Shown here: piece by piece, positions 27,024 to 34,572 of the stretch
How positions within the stretch are numbered: position 1 is the first letter of the stretch
How the letters are laid out: every line of letters begins with the position of its first letter
NCBI RefSeq assembly: GCF_041346945.1
Contig: NZ_CP166850.1
Coordinates: 5,502,501-5,566,500 of the forward strand
Length of the DNA: 64,000 nucleotides
Origin: Amycolatopsis sp. cg9
Lineage (GTDB): Bacteria > Actinomycetota > Actinomycetes > Mycobacteriales > Pseudonocardiaceae
Reading direction: 5' to 3'
The notes under the pieces: model-generated
What the model saw: only the letters and a program-made list of their open reading frames with translations
Databases searched by the model: none
Told to the model about the DNA's origin: nothing
Program-made: the position numbers and the translations under genes

Positions 27024-28271
27024 ATGAGCAGCCAGGAAGCGCAGAGCGAGGCCGAGATCGCCGCCGCGTGGGTCGGCGAGCCGCCGAAACTCGACTCCAC
27101 CGTCACGCTGGTGGACTACGACCCGGAGTGGCCGGCGCTCTTCGAGCGCGAAGCCACGCGGATCAGGGAAGTGCTGGGGGATCGGGTCGTGGTGCTGGAG
27201 CACGTCGGCTCGACGTCGGTGCCCGGCCTGTGCGCGAAGCCGATCGTCGACATCCTCCTGGAGGTCCCGGATTCCGACGACGAGGCCGCGTACGTCCCGG
27301 CCCTGGCGGCGGCGGGGTACCGGCTGGTGATCCGCGAGCCGGATTGGGAGAAGCACCGGTGCTTCAAGGGGCCGGACACGAACATCAACCTGCACGTGTA
27401 CTCGCCGGGCAACGGCCAGACGCCGCGCTACCGCCTCTTCCGCGACCGCCTTCGGGCACATCCGCCGGAACTGGAGCTGTACGCGGCGAAGAAGCGGGAG
27501 CTCGCGGCGAAGACGTGGAAGTACATCGGTCAGTACGCCGACGCGAAGACGGAGGTGGTGGAGGAAATCCTCGGCCGGGCCCGCGCGGCGCAGTACGACG
27601 CCTTCAGCGAGGCTTACGCGGCGCACGCGGAAAAGTCGGTGACGAACGCTTACTACGACCGGCCGGCGATCGTGTCCCTGGCGGGTGAGGTGTCGGGCCG
27701 GCGCGTACTGGACGTCGGGTGCGCCGCCGGGCACTTGAGCGGGTTGCTGGCCGCGCGGGGTGCGGACGTCCTGGGCGTGGACGCGAGTGCGGGGATGGTC
27801 GCGGTCGCCCGCCGCGAATTCGGTGCGGTGGCGCGGTTCGAGGTCGCCGACGTGACCCAGCCGCTGTCGTTCGAGTCCGGTTCCTTCGACGTGATCACGG
27901 CTTCGCTGGTGCTGCACTACGTGAAGGACTGGGGCCCGACGCTGGCGGAGTTCCGGCGGGTGCTCAAGCCTGGTGGGGTGCTGGTGTTTTCGGTGCACCA
28001 CCCGGGTGAGGATTGGCGGTGGTTCTCGAAGGAGAACTACTTCGAGCTGGAGCTGCTGGAGGACGAGTTCCCGGCGGGTCAGGTGGTGCGTTTTTACCGG
28101 CGCCCGTTGAGCTGGACGTTCACAGCGGTTCGGGAGGCGGGGTTTTCGGTGGACCGGCTGGAGGAGCCGATGCCGACCGCGGAGGCGGAGGAGGCCGACC
28201 CGAAGTGGGCGGCGAACCTGCGGACGAAGCCGCGGTTCCTGTACTTCCGGGCGGTCAGCCCCACGGCGTGA
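27024..28271 (+). CDS. GrpB-family nucleotidyltransferase-like domain fused to a SAM methyltransferase
   Basis: Two-domain cytosolic protein of 415 aa. Residues ~25-185 are a GrpB/UPF0157 domain (polymerase-beta-like fold) with VLEHVGSTSVPGLCAKPIVD and NLHVYSPGN. Residues ~188-415 are a class I methyltransferase: motif I VLDVGCAAGHLSGLL (228-242), DVITASLVLHYVKDW and RRVLKPGGVLVFSVHHPG. GrpB relatives have CoA- or nucleotide-linked roles that are poorly defined, and the methyl acceptor is unknown. The fusion implies the two reactions act on the same molecule. A possible -10 TATTCT is at 26984-26989. Its end overlaps the convergent NACHT gene by 17 bp. Confidence 0.82.
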   Translation: MSSQEAQSEAEIAAAWVGEPPKLDSTVTLVDYDPEWPALFEREATRIREVLGDRVVVLEHVGSTSVPGLCAKPIVDILLEVPDSDDEAAYVPALAAAGYRLVIREPDWEKHRCFKGPDTNINLHVYSPGNGQTPRYRLFRDRLRAHPPELELYAAKKRELAAKTWKYIGQYADAKTEVVEEILGRARAAQYDAFSEAYAAHAEKSVTNAYYDRPAIVSLAGEVSGRRVLDVGCAAGHLSGLLAARGADVLGVDASAGMVAVARREFGAVARFEVADVTQPLSFESGSFDVITASLVLHYVKDWGPTLAEFRRVLKPGGVLVFSVHHPGEDWRWFSKENYFELELLEDEFPAGQVVRFYRRPLSWTFTAVREAGFSVDRLEEPMPTAEAEEADPKWAANLRTKPRFLYFRAVSPTA

Positions 28272-31005
28272 CCGGTTGCGGGAGGGGGCTTCGCCCGTAG
28301 TCCCCCTCCGCGATTTCCGGTTCTTCCCCATCCACCTCCAGCGCGACCATGGCCGGTTGCACCATGTCGAAGAGGTCGAGCCGGGTGACGGGGTTCAGCG
28401 TCATGAAGGTCGGAAGCGGAAGACGGAACCGCTGCAGGAAAGATCTGATCACCGCCTGGTGTTCGCGGCCGGACCTGCGTGCCATGACCGCGAGTTCGTA
28501 CGTGCTCGACTCGGGGTCCCGGACGACTGTGTCGATCAACTGCCGGGCGGCCGGAAGCGAGGTGTTCCGGGAAACGGCTCTGAACGCGTCACGGAACTGC
28601 CAATCCATGTGGTCGAAGCGTCGGGGCAGGAAGGAGAGCAGGTAGGTGATCGAAGCCAGGCCCGCGGACACCGCCGACACCACCGGACCGACGAAGCCGA
28701 ACCACGCGAGCAGGTGAGCGACGATCACGATGAAAACCAGGGTCACGAGGGAGGACAGCGAAAGGGCGTTGCGGATCCTCGTGCTGCGGACTGAGCGGTA
28801 GATCGGCATGGTGCCGAGGAATTTGAGGCAGGCTGACGACCCCGGCCACCGGCAGCCGGCTTCGAACACGGCACCGGTGATGGCTCCGCGGTCGATGTAG
28901 CTGGTGTGCCAGCACCGTTTCTTCCCCTCCCTGGGCGGGAGCCACTCGGAGACCGGGAACGTCGCGGCGGTCGAGGTGAGCCGGCGGCTCACGCTGGCGT
29001 GGTAGAGCGTCCCGAGCGCCAAGATCCGGGCCCAGTCCCGCATGCCTTCCCGGCTCGCCTGGAATTCGGCGAGCGCCTGAGCCAGCACCGCCGGTTCGTC
29101 GAGGACCTTGATCAGCAGCTCCGGGCGCACCCTGGCGATCTCGAGCCCGAGCGAGCCGGCCAGTTCGAGGGCGGCGGCGGGGTCGAGCCGCAGGTACGAG
29201 AGGAAGAGCGGGTCGAACCCGCCCTCGGCGCCGGCTGTGACGTCGACGAAGAACGGTTCGAGGTAGCTGGGTTTGGCGCCGGTGATCGAGCTTTCGGCCA
29301 GCTCCCGGTCGCGCAGGGCGATGGCGGCCAAGCGGAACAAGTGGAACCAGTTCTCGTCGCGCTTCGTCCCGCGGGCGATGGAGCCGGTGAGTCCGGCCAG
29401 TTCCGCCATCACGACTTCGTCGTCGTAGGGCTGGCAATCCGCGATGGCACGCAGACCCAGTTCGAGGCCGCTGCGGATGGCCCAGAGCAGGCATTCCCGG
29501 CGGACCCGGTCGTTCTTCTGCAGTGCCACGGAGAAGACGATCACTTCCGCCAGCCGTTCGCCGAACCGCAGGCGGTCCGCGCCTTCTTCGTCGCCGCCGT
29601 CGACGGCCGTGGCGATCCGCTGCCAGGCCTGGTCGTCGCCGCGGTCGACCGCGTCCGCGGCGAGGAACTCGCAGAAGGTCAGGTGGACGAACCGGAGGGT
29701 TTCCTCCCGGCGCTCCTCGGTGAACAAGCCGGTGTCGCGGGACAGTTCGCGGAGGCGCTGGCCGGCCGCGGCCTCCGAAAGCCCTTCCTCCTCTTGGACG
29801 ATGGTCACCGCCTTGCCCCAGTCCAGCGCATTCCGGGACTGGCTGCCGTCGAGCAGGTGCTCGAGCGCGACCCGGCCGAGTACCTGCCGGCGGGTCCGGC
29901 GCAGGACGTTGAGCCCGGTCGTCAGACCGAGCTGGCGGCCTCGGCGCCGCACGAGCAGCTCGTCGACCACCGCGCGGTAGAAATCGGGCCGCGTTTCCGG
30001 CAGGCCCTCCCCGCCGGTGATCTGGTCGGTCGCCACGTACATCGCGAGGATCAGCGGTGTCTCGCACATGCTCCGGATGTTCGGCTGCGCCGCGAGATTG
30101 CCGAAGATGCGCGACAGGTGGCGTTCCGGCGTCGCCCGATAGGGCCACTTGCGCAGGAACTCGTACATGTCGTCGGCGGTGAACGGTTCCAGCGTCAGGT
30201 GCGCGTCGAAGGTCTCGGTGAACTCGGGTGCCAAGTTCACGTAGAGCTGGCGCCGGGTCGTCACGATCACCTGGTTTCGCGCGTGCCGCTTCGCCAGGTG
30301 ATCGCAGAGTTCCGTGATCTGCGCGGAGACCGCGTCGAACTCGCTGGTGTTGACTTCGTCCAGGCCGTCCAGCAGGACGGTGATCCGGCCGGTGTCGGCG
30401 AACGAGTCGTAGAGGTCCTTGCTCGCGTAGGTGTTGATCGAGGTGACCTGGTGTTCGACCGACTCGACCAGTCCGGTGCCGCCGGTCTTCACCGACGTGA
30501 GGTTCTTGAGCTCGACCACTACGGGGATGCGGGCGGAGGGGGCGTCGGCCGCGATGGCCGCCCGGCAGATGTCGCGGTAGATCCGCTTCACGAGGGTCGA
30601 CTTGCCCGAACCCGGGTCACCGACGAGCAGGATCCGGCGGTGTTCGCCGTCCCGGATCGCGGCCGCCGAAATCCGGCTCCGGTCGGAGGCGAGCGCCGTC
30701 AACGGCACGAACATGTCGTCCAGCACCAGCTCGACCGGCACCGCGGCCGGGACGAGGAGCCGGTTCGAGCTCGCCGCCAGCCGGTTCAGTGCGAAGTCCC
30801 GCAAGCTCAGGCGGGCCGCCACCGCCGGTCGCAGCCGGCGGACCAGCCGTGAGCCGATGCCGCGCACGATGTACTGCGGGAACGTCTCCAGTCCGAGGTC
30901 CCGCGTCAGTGACTTGAGGTACTTCCGCTTCTGGTAGACGTACCCGGTCACCGCGACGGCCAGACCGGCGACGATGCTGACGATCTGGGTGAGACTCAGC
31001 GGCAC
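28255..31005 (-). CDS. Membrane-anchored NACHT-domain STAND NTPase
   Basis: Protein of 916 aa. A membrane helix at residues ~4-22 (TQIVSIVAGLAVAVTGYVYQ) is followed by a ~100-residue linker and the NACHT module: Walker A GDPGSGKST (129-137), Walker B LLDGLDEV (211-218), VIVTTRR (sensor, ~246-252) and a helical/winged-helix region (LRFVHLTFCEFLAADAV). The C-terminal ~480 residues match no repeat I know, but include two more membrane helices (~751-795). Bacterial NACHT proteins are STAND sensors, several of them antiphage. GTG 31005 is chosen because GGAGAGG lies 8 nt upstream. Codon use is visibly less GC-extreme than in its neighbours, which is compatible with transfer. Confidence 0.85.
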   Translation of the reverse strand: MPLSLTQIVSIVAGLAVAVTGYVYQKRKYLKSLTRDLGLETFPQYIVRGIGSRLVRRLRPAVAARLSLRDFALNRLAASSNRLLVPAAVPVELVLDDMFVPLTALASDRSRISAAAIRDGEHRRILLVGDPGSGKSTLVKRIYRDICRAAIAADAPSARIPVVVELKNLTSVKTGGTGLVESVEHQVTSINTYASKDLYDSFADTGRITVLLDGLDEVNTSEFDAVSAQITELCDHLAKRHARNQVIVTTRRQLYVNLAPEFTETFDAHLTLEPFTADDMYEFLRKWPYRATPERHLSRIFGNLAAQPNIRSMCETPLILAMYVATDQITGGEGLPETRPDFYRAVVDELLVRRRGRQLGLTTGLNVLRRTRRQVLGRVALEHLLDGSQSRNALDWGKAVTIVQEEEGLSEAAAGQRLRELSRDTGLFTEERREETLRFVHLTFCEFLAADAVDRGDDQAWQRIATAVDGGDEEGADRLRFGERLAEVIVFSVALQKNDRVRRECLLWAIRSGLELGLRAIADCQPYDDEVVMAELAGLTGSIARGTKRDENWFHLFRLAAIALRDRELAESSITGAKPSYLEPFFVDVTAGAEGGFDPLFLSYLRLDPAAALELAGSLGLEIARVRPELLIKVLDEPAVLAQALAEFQASREGMRDWARILALGTLYHASVSRRLTSTAATFPVSEWLPPREGKKRCWHTSYIDRGAITGAVFEAGCRWPGSSACLKFLGTMPIYRSVRSTRIRNALSLSSLVTLVFIVIVAHLLAWFGFVGPVVSAVSAGLASITYLLSFLPRRFDHMDWQFRDAFRAVSRNTSLPAARQLIDTVVRDPESSTYELAVMARRSGREHQAVIRSFLQRFRLPLPTFMTLNPVTRLDLFDMVQPAMVALEVDGEEPEIAEGDYGRSPLPQPVTPWG

Positions 31006-31077
31006 CCGAGCCACCTCTCCGCGGGCGTACAAGGCCGTGAGAAGGGTCGCGCGCCGACCGCGGAGTGTTACGGCAAG

Positions 31078-31746
31078 TCAGTCCCGCCGTGCCAGGTCCT
31101 GGATCAGCTCCACGATCTCGCGGCTCACCGGCCGGAAGATCCGCAGCCGCGACAACGCCGCCACCCGCGCCAGCAGTGGCACGCTCCGCTCCACCAGCAT
31201 CCGGCTGCGCTTGGTCCCCGCCGACCGGTCGTGGACCCAGAACAGCACCACGCCCATCTGGTAGAGCCACAGCAACTCCGGCAGCTGCTCCCGCAACTCC
31301 GGGTCCAGCTTGACGTCCGAACCGTCGACGACCTCGCGCATCAGGCCGATCGACGCCTCCCTCGCGGCCGACGAGTCGTCGCTGAAGGGGCTCAGCGGCG
31401 ACTCGGGGTCGGCCGCGTTGACGAAGAACTGGGTGCCGAAGCGGTGGTAGGGCTCGGCGACGTCGAGCCAGCAGAGCAGCACCGCGCGCAGGCGGGCCGC
31501 GAAGGCCGGTTCGGCGTCCAGCAGAGGGCGGGCCTTCGCCAGGTGCTGCCGCGCGATCTCGTCGTAGAAGCCCTGGATCAGCTGTTCCTTCGACGAGAAG
31601 TAGTAGTACGCGTTCCCGACGGAGACGCCCGCCTCGGCGGCGATCGCGCGCATCGTCGTGCGGTCGTAGCCGTTCTCGGTGAACAGCCGCATCGCGGTCG
31701 TGACGATCAGGGACCGCGTTTCCTCGCTCTTGGCCACAGACTGCAC
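31078..31746 (-). CDS. TetR-family repressor
   Basis: Regulator of 222 aa with helix-turn-helix TMRAIAAEAGVSVGNAYYYF at residues ~30-50 and a C-terminal ligand domain that includes RFGTQFFVNAADPESPLSPF. This pattern is common in actinobacterial TetR proteins paired with small membrane proteins. GTG 31746 is used; TAACGT (31750-31745) precedes a second GTG at 31737 by 7 nt, so a leaderless shorter form is possible. The gene follows the membrane protein by 16 bp and probably binds the two palindromes upstream of that gene. Confidence 0.85.
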   Translation of the reverse strand: MQSVAKSEETRSLIVTTAMRLFTENGYDRTTMRAIAAEAGVSVGNAYYYFSSKEQLIQGFYDEIARQHLAKARPLLDAEPAFAARLRAVLLCWLDVAEPYHRFGTQFFVNAADPESPLSPFSDDSSAAREASIGLMREVVDGSDVKLDPELREQLPELLWLYQMGVVLFWVHDRSAGTKRSRMLVERSVPLLARVAALSRLRIFRPVSREIVELIQDLARRD

Positions 31747-31762
31747 GTTAGCGCCGGTTCCG

Positions 31763-32167
31763 TCAGTGCTGGGGGAAGGGCGGCATCCCTGGATAGGGGA
31801 CGGGCGCCGGCACGGGCTTCGGGGCCAGGTGGCGGCGGCGGATGCCGTTGAAGACCAGCACGTTCGTCAGGTGCATCGCCCCGAGGATGAGCGCCACCGT
31901 GCCGACCTTCACCGAGAGCAGCTCGAACACCTCGCGCGCGCTGAGCACCGTCGCCCGGCTGGTCAGGAACAGCGTCACGAACCCGAGGCTGATCAGGTAG
32001 AAGCCGACGACCAGCAGCTGGTTGACGGCGGTGGCGAGGCCCGGGCTGTCGGCGAAGACCTCGGCCAGGAAGGTGCGGCCGTGCTTGCTCAGCGTCCGCG
32101 CCACGAGGACGGTCAGCGGGATGCTGATCAGCAGGTAGAGCGCGTACGCGAGGACTATCCGGTCCAT
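31763..32167 (-). CDS. Small integral membrane protein of unknown function
   Basis: Protein of 134 aa with three predicted membrane helices (VLAYALYLLISIPLTVLVA, AVNQLLVVGFYLISLGFVTL, VGTVALILGAMHLTNVLVF) and a Pro-rich cytosolic tail (HLAPKPVPAPVPYPGMPPF). TTGGAGGAACC gives a strong ribosome site. It is the first gene of an operon with the TetR regulator and is driven by a promoter framed by two operators. Confidence 0.78.
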   Translation of the reverse strand: MDRIVLAYALYLLISIPLTVLVARTLSKHGRTFLAEVFADSPGLATAVNQLLVVGFYLISLGFVTLFLTSRATVLSAREVFELLSVKVGTVALILGAMHLTNVLVFNGIRRRHLAPKPVPAPVPYPGMPPFPQH

Positions 32168-32181
32168 GGTTCCTCCAAGTT

Positions 32182-32228
32182 TTGAACGTGTTCAAGGAGA
32201 CGGTAGCGCGCTTTTTGAACACGTTCAA
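32182..32228. promoter_or_regulatory. Promoter with two TetR-type operators
   Basis: TTGAACGTGTTCAA (32182-32195) and TTGAACACGTTCAA (32215-32228) are near-perfect palindromes, reverse complements of each other, with centres 33 bp apart (about three turns). On the minus strand TTGAAC (32228-32223), a 17-bp spacer and TACCGT (32205-32200) form a good promoter for the membrane protein-tetR operon. One operator covers the -35 and the other lies just after the -10. The plus-strand gene at 32247 may be controlled from the same sites; TAGGGT (32234-32239) is its likely -10. Confidence 0.72.
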
Positions 32229-32246
32229 GAGGGTAGGGTCACCACC

Positions 32247-33440
32247 GTGAAACGCATCGCCGCCGGGCTGTCGATCGCCGCCCTCGCCGCGCTCTTCGTC
32301 CCCGCGACCGCCGACGCCGGCTTCGGCACCGACGTCCGCTTCGCCACCTTCAACGCCTCGCTGAACCGCGCCACTGCCGGCCAGCTCGTCACCGACCTCT
32401 CGACGCCGGGCAACGCCCAGGCGCAGGAGGTCGCCGAGGTTGTCCAGCGCAACCGCGCCGACGTCCAGCTGATCAACGAGTTCGACTACGTGCCCGGCAA
32501 CGCCGCCGCCGACCTGTTCCGGAAGAACTACCTGGCCGTCGGCCGGCACGGCGCGAAGCCCATCGACTACCCGTACGCCTACACCGCGCCGGTCAACACG
32601 GGCGTGCCGACCGGCTTCGACCTCGACCGCAGCGGTACCGTCGGCGGCGGCAACGACGCACAGGGCTTCGGCGCCTTCGAGGGCCAGTACGGGCTGCTCG
32701 TGCTGTCGAAGTACCCGATCGACCTCGCGCACGTCCGGACGTTCCAGCACTTCCTGTGGCGGGACATGCCCGGCGCCCTGCTGCCCGACGACCCGGCCAC
32801 GCCGGCGCCGCACGACTGGTACAGCCCCGCCGAGCTGGCGGTCCTGCGGCTGTCCTCGAAGTCGCACTGGGACCTGCCGCTGAAGATCGGGCGGTCCACC
32901 GTGCACTTCCTGGTCTCGCACCCGACGCCGCCGAGCTTCGACGGCCCGGAGGACCGCAACGGCACCCGCAACAACGACGAGATCCGCTTCTGGGCCGACT
33001 ACGTGACGCCGGGGCAGGGCCGCTACATCCACGACGACCGCGGCCGCCGCGGCGGGCTCACCGCCGACGAGCGCTTCGTCGTGGCCGGCGACAACAACTC
33101 CGACCCCCTCGACGGCGACAGCGTTCCCGGCGCCATCGACCAGCTGCTCGGCGCGCGCCGGGTGCTCGAGACGCACCCCGGCAGCCGCGGCGCGGTGCTC
33201 GCCGCCCAGGCCCAGGGCGGCACCAACGCGACCCAGAAGAGCGACCCGTTCTTCGACACCGGCGACTTCAACGACGTCGCCCCGGGCAACCTGCGGACCG
33301 ACTACGTGCTGCCGTCGAAGGGCCTGCGGCCCGGGCACGCGGAGGTGTTCTGGCCGGTGCCGGCCGACCCGCTGGCCCGGCTGAACGACGCCTCCGACCA
33401 CCACTTGGTCCGCGTGGACGTCTTCGTGCCACTACGGTGA
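32247..33440 (+). CDS. Secreted endonuclease/exonuclease/phosphatase (EEP) family protein
   Basis: Protein of 397 aa with a Sec signal peptide (MKRIAAGLSIAALAALFVPA, cleavage near ATADA). EEP motifs: FATFNASLNR, NEFDY (metal-binding Glu), GLLVLSKYPI, VSHPTPP, VVAGDNNSDP (catalytic Asp/Asn), TDYVLPS and the terminal SDHHLVRVD. Such exported proteins act as extracellular nucleases or phosphodiesterases. GTG 32247 stands 7 nt after TAGGGT with no ribosome site, so it is probably leaderless. It is divergent from the TetR-controlled membrane gene, with the operators in between. Confidence 0.88.
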   Translation: MKRIAAGLSIAALAALFVPATADAGFGTDVRFATFNASLNRATAGQLVTDLSTPGNAQAQEVAEVVQRNRADVQLINEFDYVPGNAAADLFRKNYLAVGRHGAKPIDYPYAYTAPVNTGVPTGFDLDRSGTVGGGNDAQGFGAFEGQYGLLVLSKYPIDLAHVRTFQHFLWRDMPGALLPDDPATPAPHDWYSPAELAVLRLSSKSHWDLPLKIGRSTVHFLVSHPTPPSFDGPEDRNGTRNNDEIRFWADYVTPGQGRYIHDDRGRRGGLTADERFVVAGDNNSDPLDGDSVPGAIDQLLGARRVLETHPGSRGAVLAAQAQGGTNATQKSDPFFDTGDFNDVAPGNLRTDYVLPSKGLRPGHAEVFWPVPADPLARLNDASDHHLVRVDVFVPLR

Positions 33441-33444
33441 GATC

Positions 33445-34377
33445 ATGCGCATCGCGATCCTCGACGACTACCAGAACGTCGCGCTCACCTTCGGCGACTG
33501 GGATTCGCTGAAGGCCGACATCACGGTCTTCACCGAGCCCCTCGCCGACGTCGTGGCGCAGCTCCAGGGCTTCGAAGTGATCGTCGCGATGCGCGAGCGC
33601 ACCCGGTTCCCGGCGGACGTGCTCGACCGGCTGCCGGACCTGAAGCTGCTGGTCAGCACCGGCCCGCGCAACGCGGCCATCGACGTCCCGGCCGCGCGGC
33701 GCAACGGCGTCGTCGTGTCCCGGACCGGCTACCTGGGCGAGCCGACCGCCGAGCACACCTGGGCGCTGATCCTCGCCGCGGCGCGGAACCTGCCGCGCGA
33801 GTTCCGGTCCATGCGGGAGGGTGGCTGGCAGACGACCGTCGGCACCATGCTGCACGGCAAGACGCTGGGCCTGCTCGGCCTCGGCAGGCTCGGCGCGGGC
33901 GCGGCGAAGATCGGGCAGGCCTTCGGGATGGAGACCATCGCCTGGAGCCAGAACCTGACCCAGGAGAAGGCGGACCCGCACGGCGTCACGGCGGTGTCCA
34001 AAGCGGAGCTGTTCGCGCGGTCGGACGTGCTGTCGATCCACCTGGTGCTCAGCGACCGCACCCGCGGCCTGGTCGGCGCGCCCGAACTCGCCGCGATGAA
34101 GCCGAGTGCGATGCTGGTGAACACCTCGCGCGGCCCCATCGTCGACGAGGCCGCGTTGGTGGATGCGTTGCGGCGCGAGGAGATCCGGGTCGCGGCGCTG
34201 GACGTCTACGACGTCGAGCCGTTCCCGGCCGACCATCCACTGAGGACGCTCGACAACGCCGTCCTGACGCCGCACCTCGGTTTCGTCGCGCGCGAGACCT
34301 ACGAGATCTTCTACGGCGACGCGGTCGAAGACATCGCGGCTTACCAGGCGGGGGAACCGATCCGGCTGATGGAGTAG
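33445..34377 (+). CDS. D-2-hydroxyacid dehydrogenase (3-phosphoglycerate-dehydrogenase-like)
   Basis: NAD-dependent cytosolic enzyme of 310 aa. The nucleotide motif is GLLGLGRLGAG, the substrate-binding Arg lies in NTSRGPIVDEAAL, the catalytic Glu in DVYDVEPFP, and the His in TPHLGFVARE. There is no ACT domain, so it is not a full SerA. The ATG follows the EEP stop by 4 bp, so the two may be cotranscribed although no shared function is evident. It ends at an 11-bp terminator stem. Confidence 0.87.
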   Translation: MRIAILDDYQNVALTFGDWDSLKADITVFTEPLADVVAQLQGFEVIVAMRERTRFPADVLDRLPDLKLLVSTGPRNAAIDVPAARRNGVVVSRTGYLGEPTAEHTWALILAAARNLPREFRSMREGGWQTTVGTMLHGKTLGLLGLGRLGAGAAKIGQAFGMETIAWSQNLTQEKADPHGVTAVSKAELFARSDVLSIHLVLSDRTRGLVGAPELAAMKPSAMLVNTSRGPIVDEAALVDALRREEIRVAALDVYDVEPFPADHPLRTLDNAVLTPHLGFVARETYEIFYGDAVEDIAAYQAGEPIRLME

Positions 34378-34467
34378 CTTGGCGTGCGGCCCGCCGGGGC
34401 CCGAGGTCCCCGCACCGGCCCGGCGGCGGGCCCGCACGAGAACCATGACACCACCCGCGTGGCGCAC

Positions 34468-34493
34468 CCGGCAGGGTCCAAAGACCCTGCCGG
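34468..34493. terminator. Hairpin terminator between convergent genes
   Basis: CCGGCAGGGTC (34468-34478) and GACCCTGCCGG (34483-34493) form a perfect 11-bp stem with loop CAAA. It lies between the hydroxyacid dehydrogenase (ends 34377) and the peptidase (ends 34568). Confidence 0.7.
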
Positions 34494-34530
34494 TGTCGGC
34501 CGTTCGGCTGAACGACGAGCGCGCCCGGGT

Positions 34531-34572
34531 CGTGAGTGAGAAACAGGGTCGGAATACTGTTTCCCGCTCACG
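34531..34572. terminator. Imperfect hairpin over the peptidase stop
   Basis: CGTGAGTGAGAAACAG (34531-34546) pairs with CTGTTTCCCGCTCACG (34557-34572), 14 of 16 positions. It includes the minus-strand stop codon of the peptidase gene and probably ends its transcript. Confidence 0.5.

Noticed and set aside
28255..31005. Toxin-antitoxin or restriction system around the NACHT gene
   Set aside because: The fused methyltransferase beside it lacks DNA-methylase motifs (NPPY/DPPY) and resembles small-molecule methyltransferases; no nuclease or antitoxin gene is adjacent.
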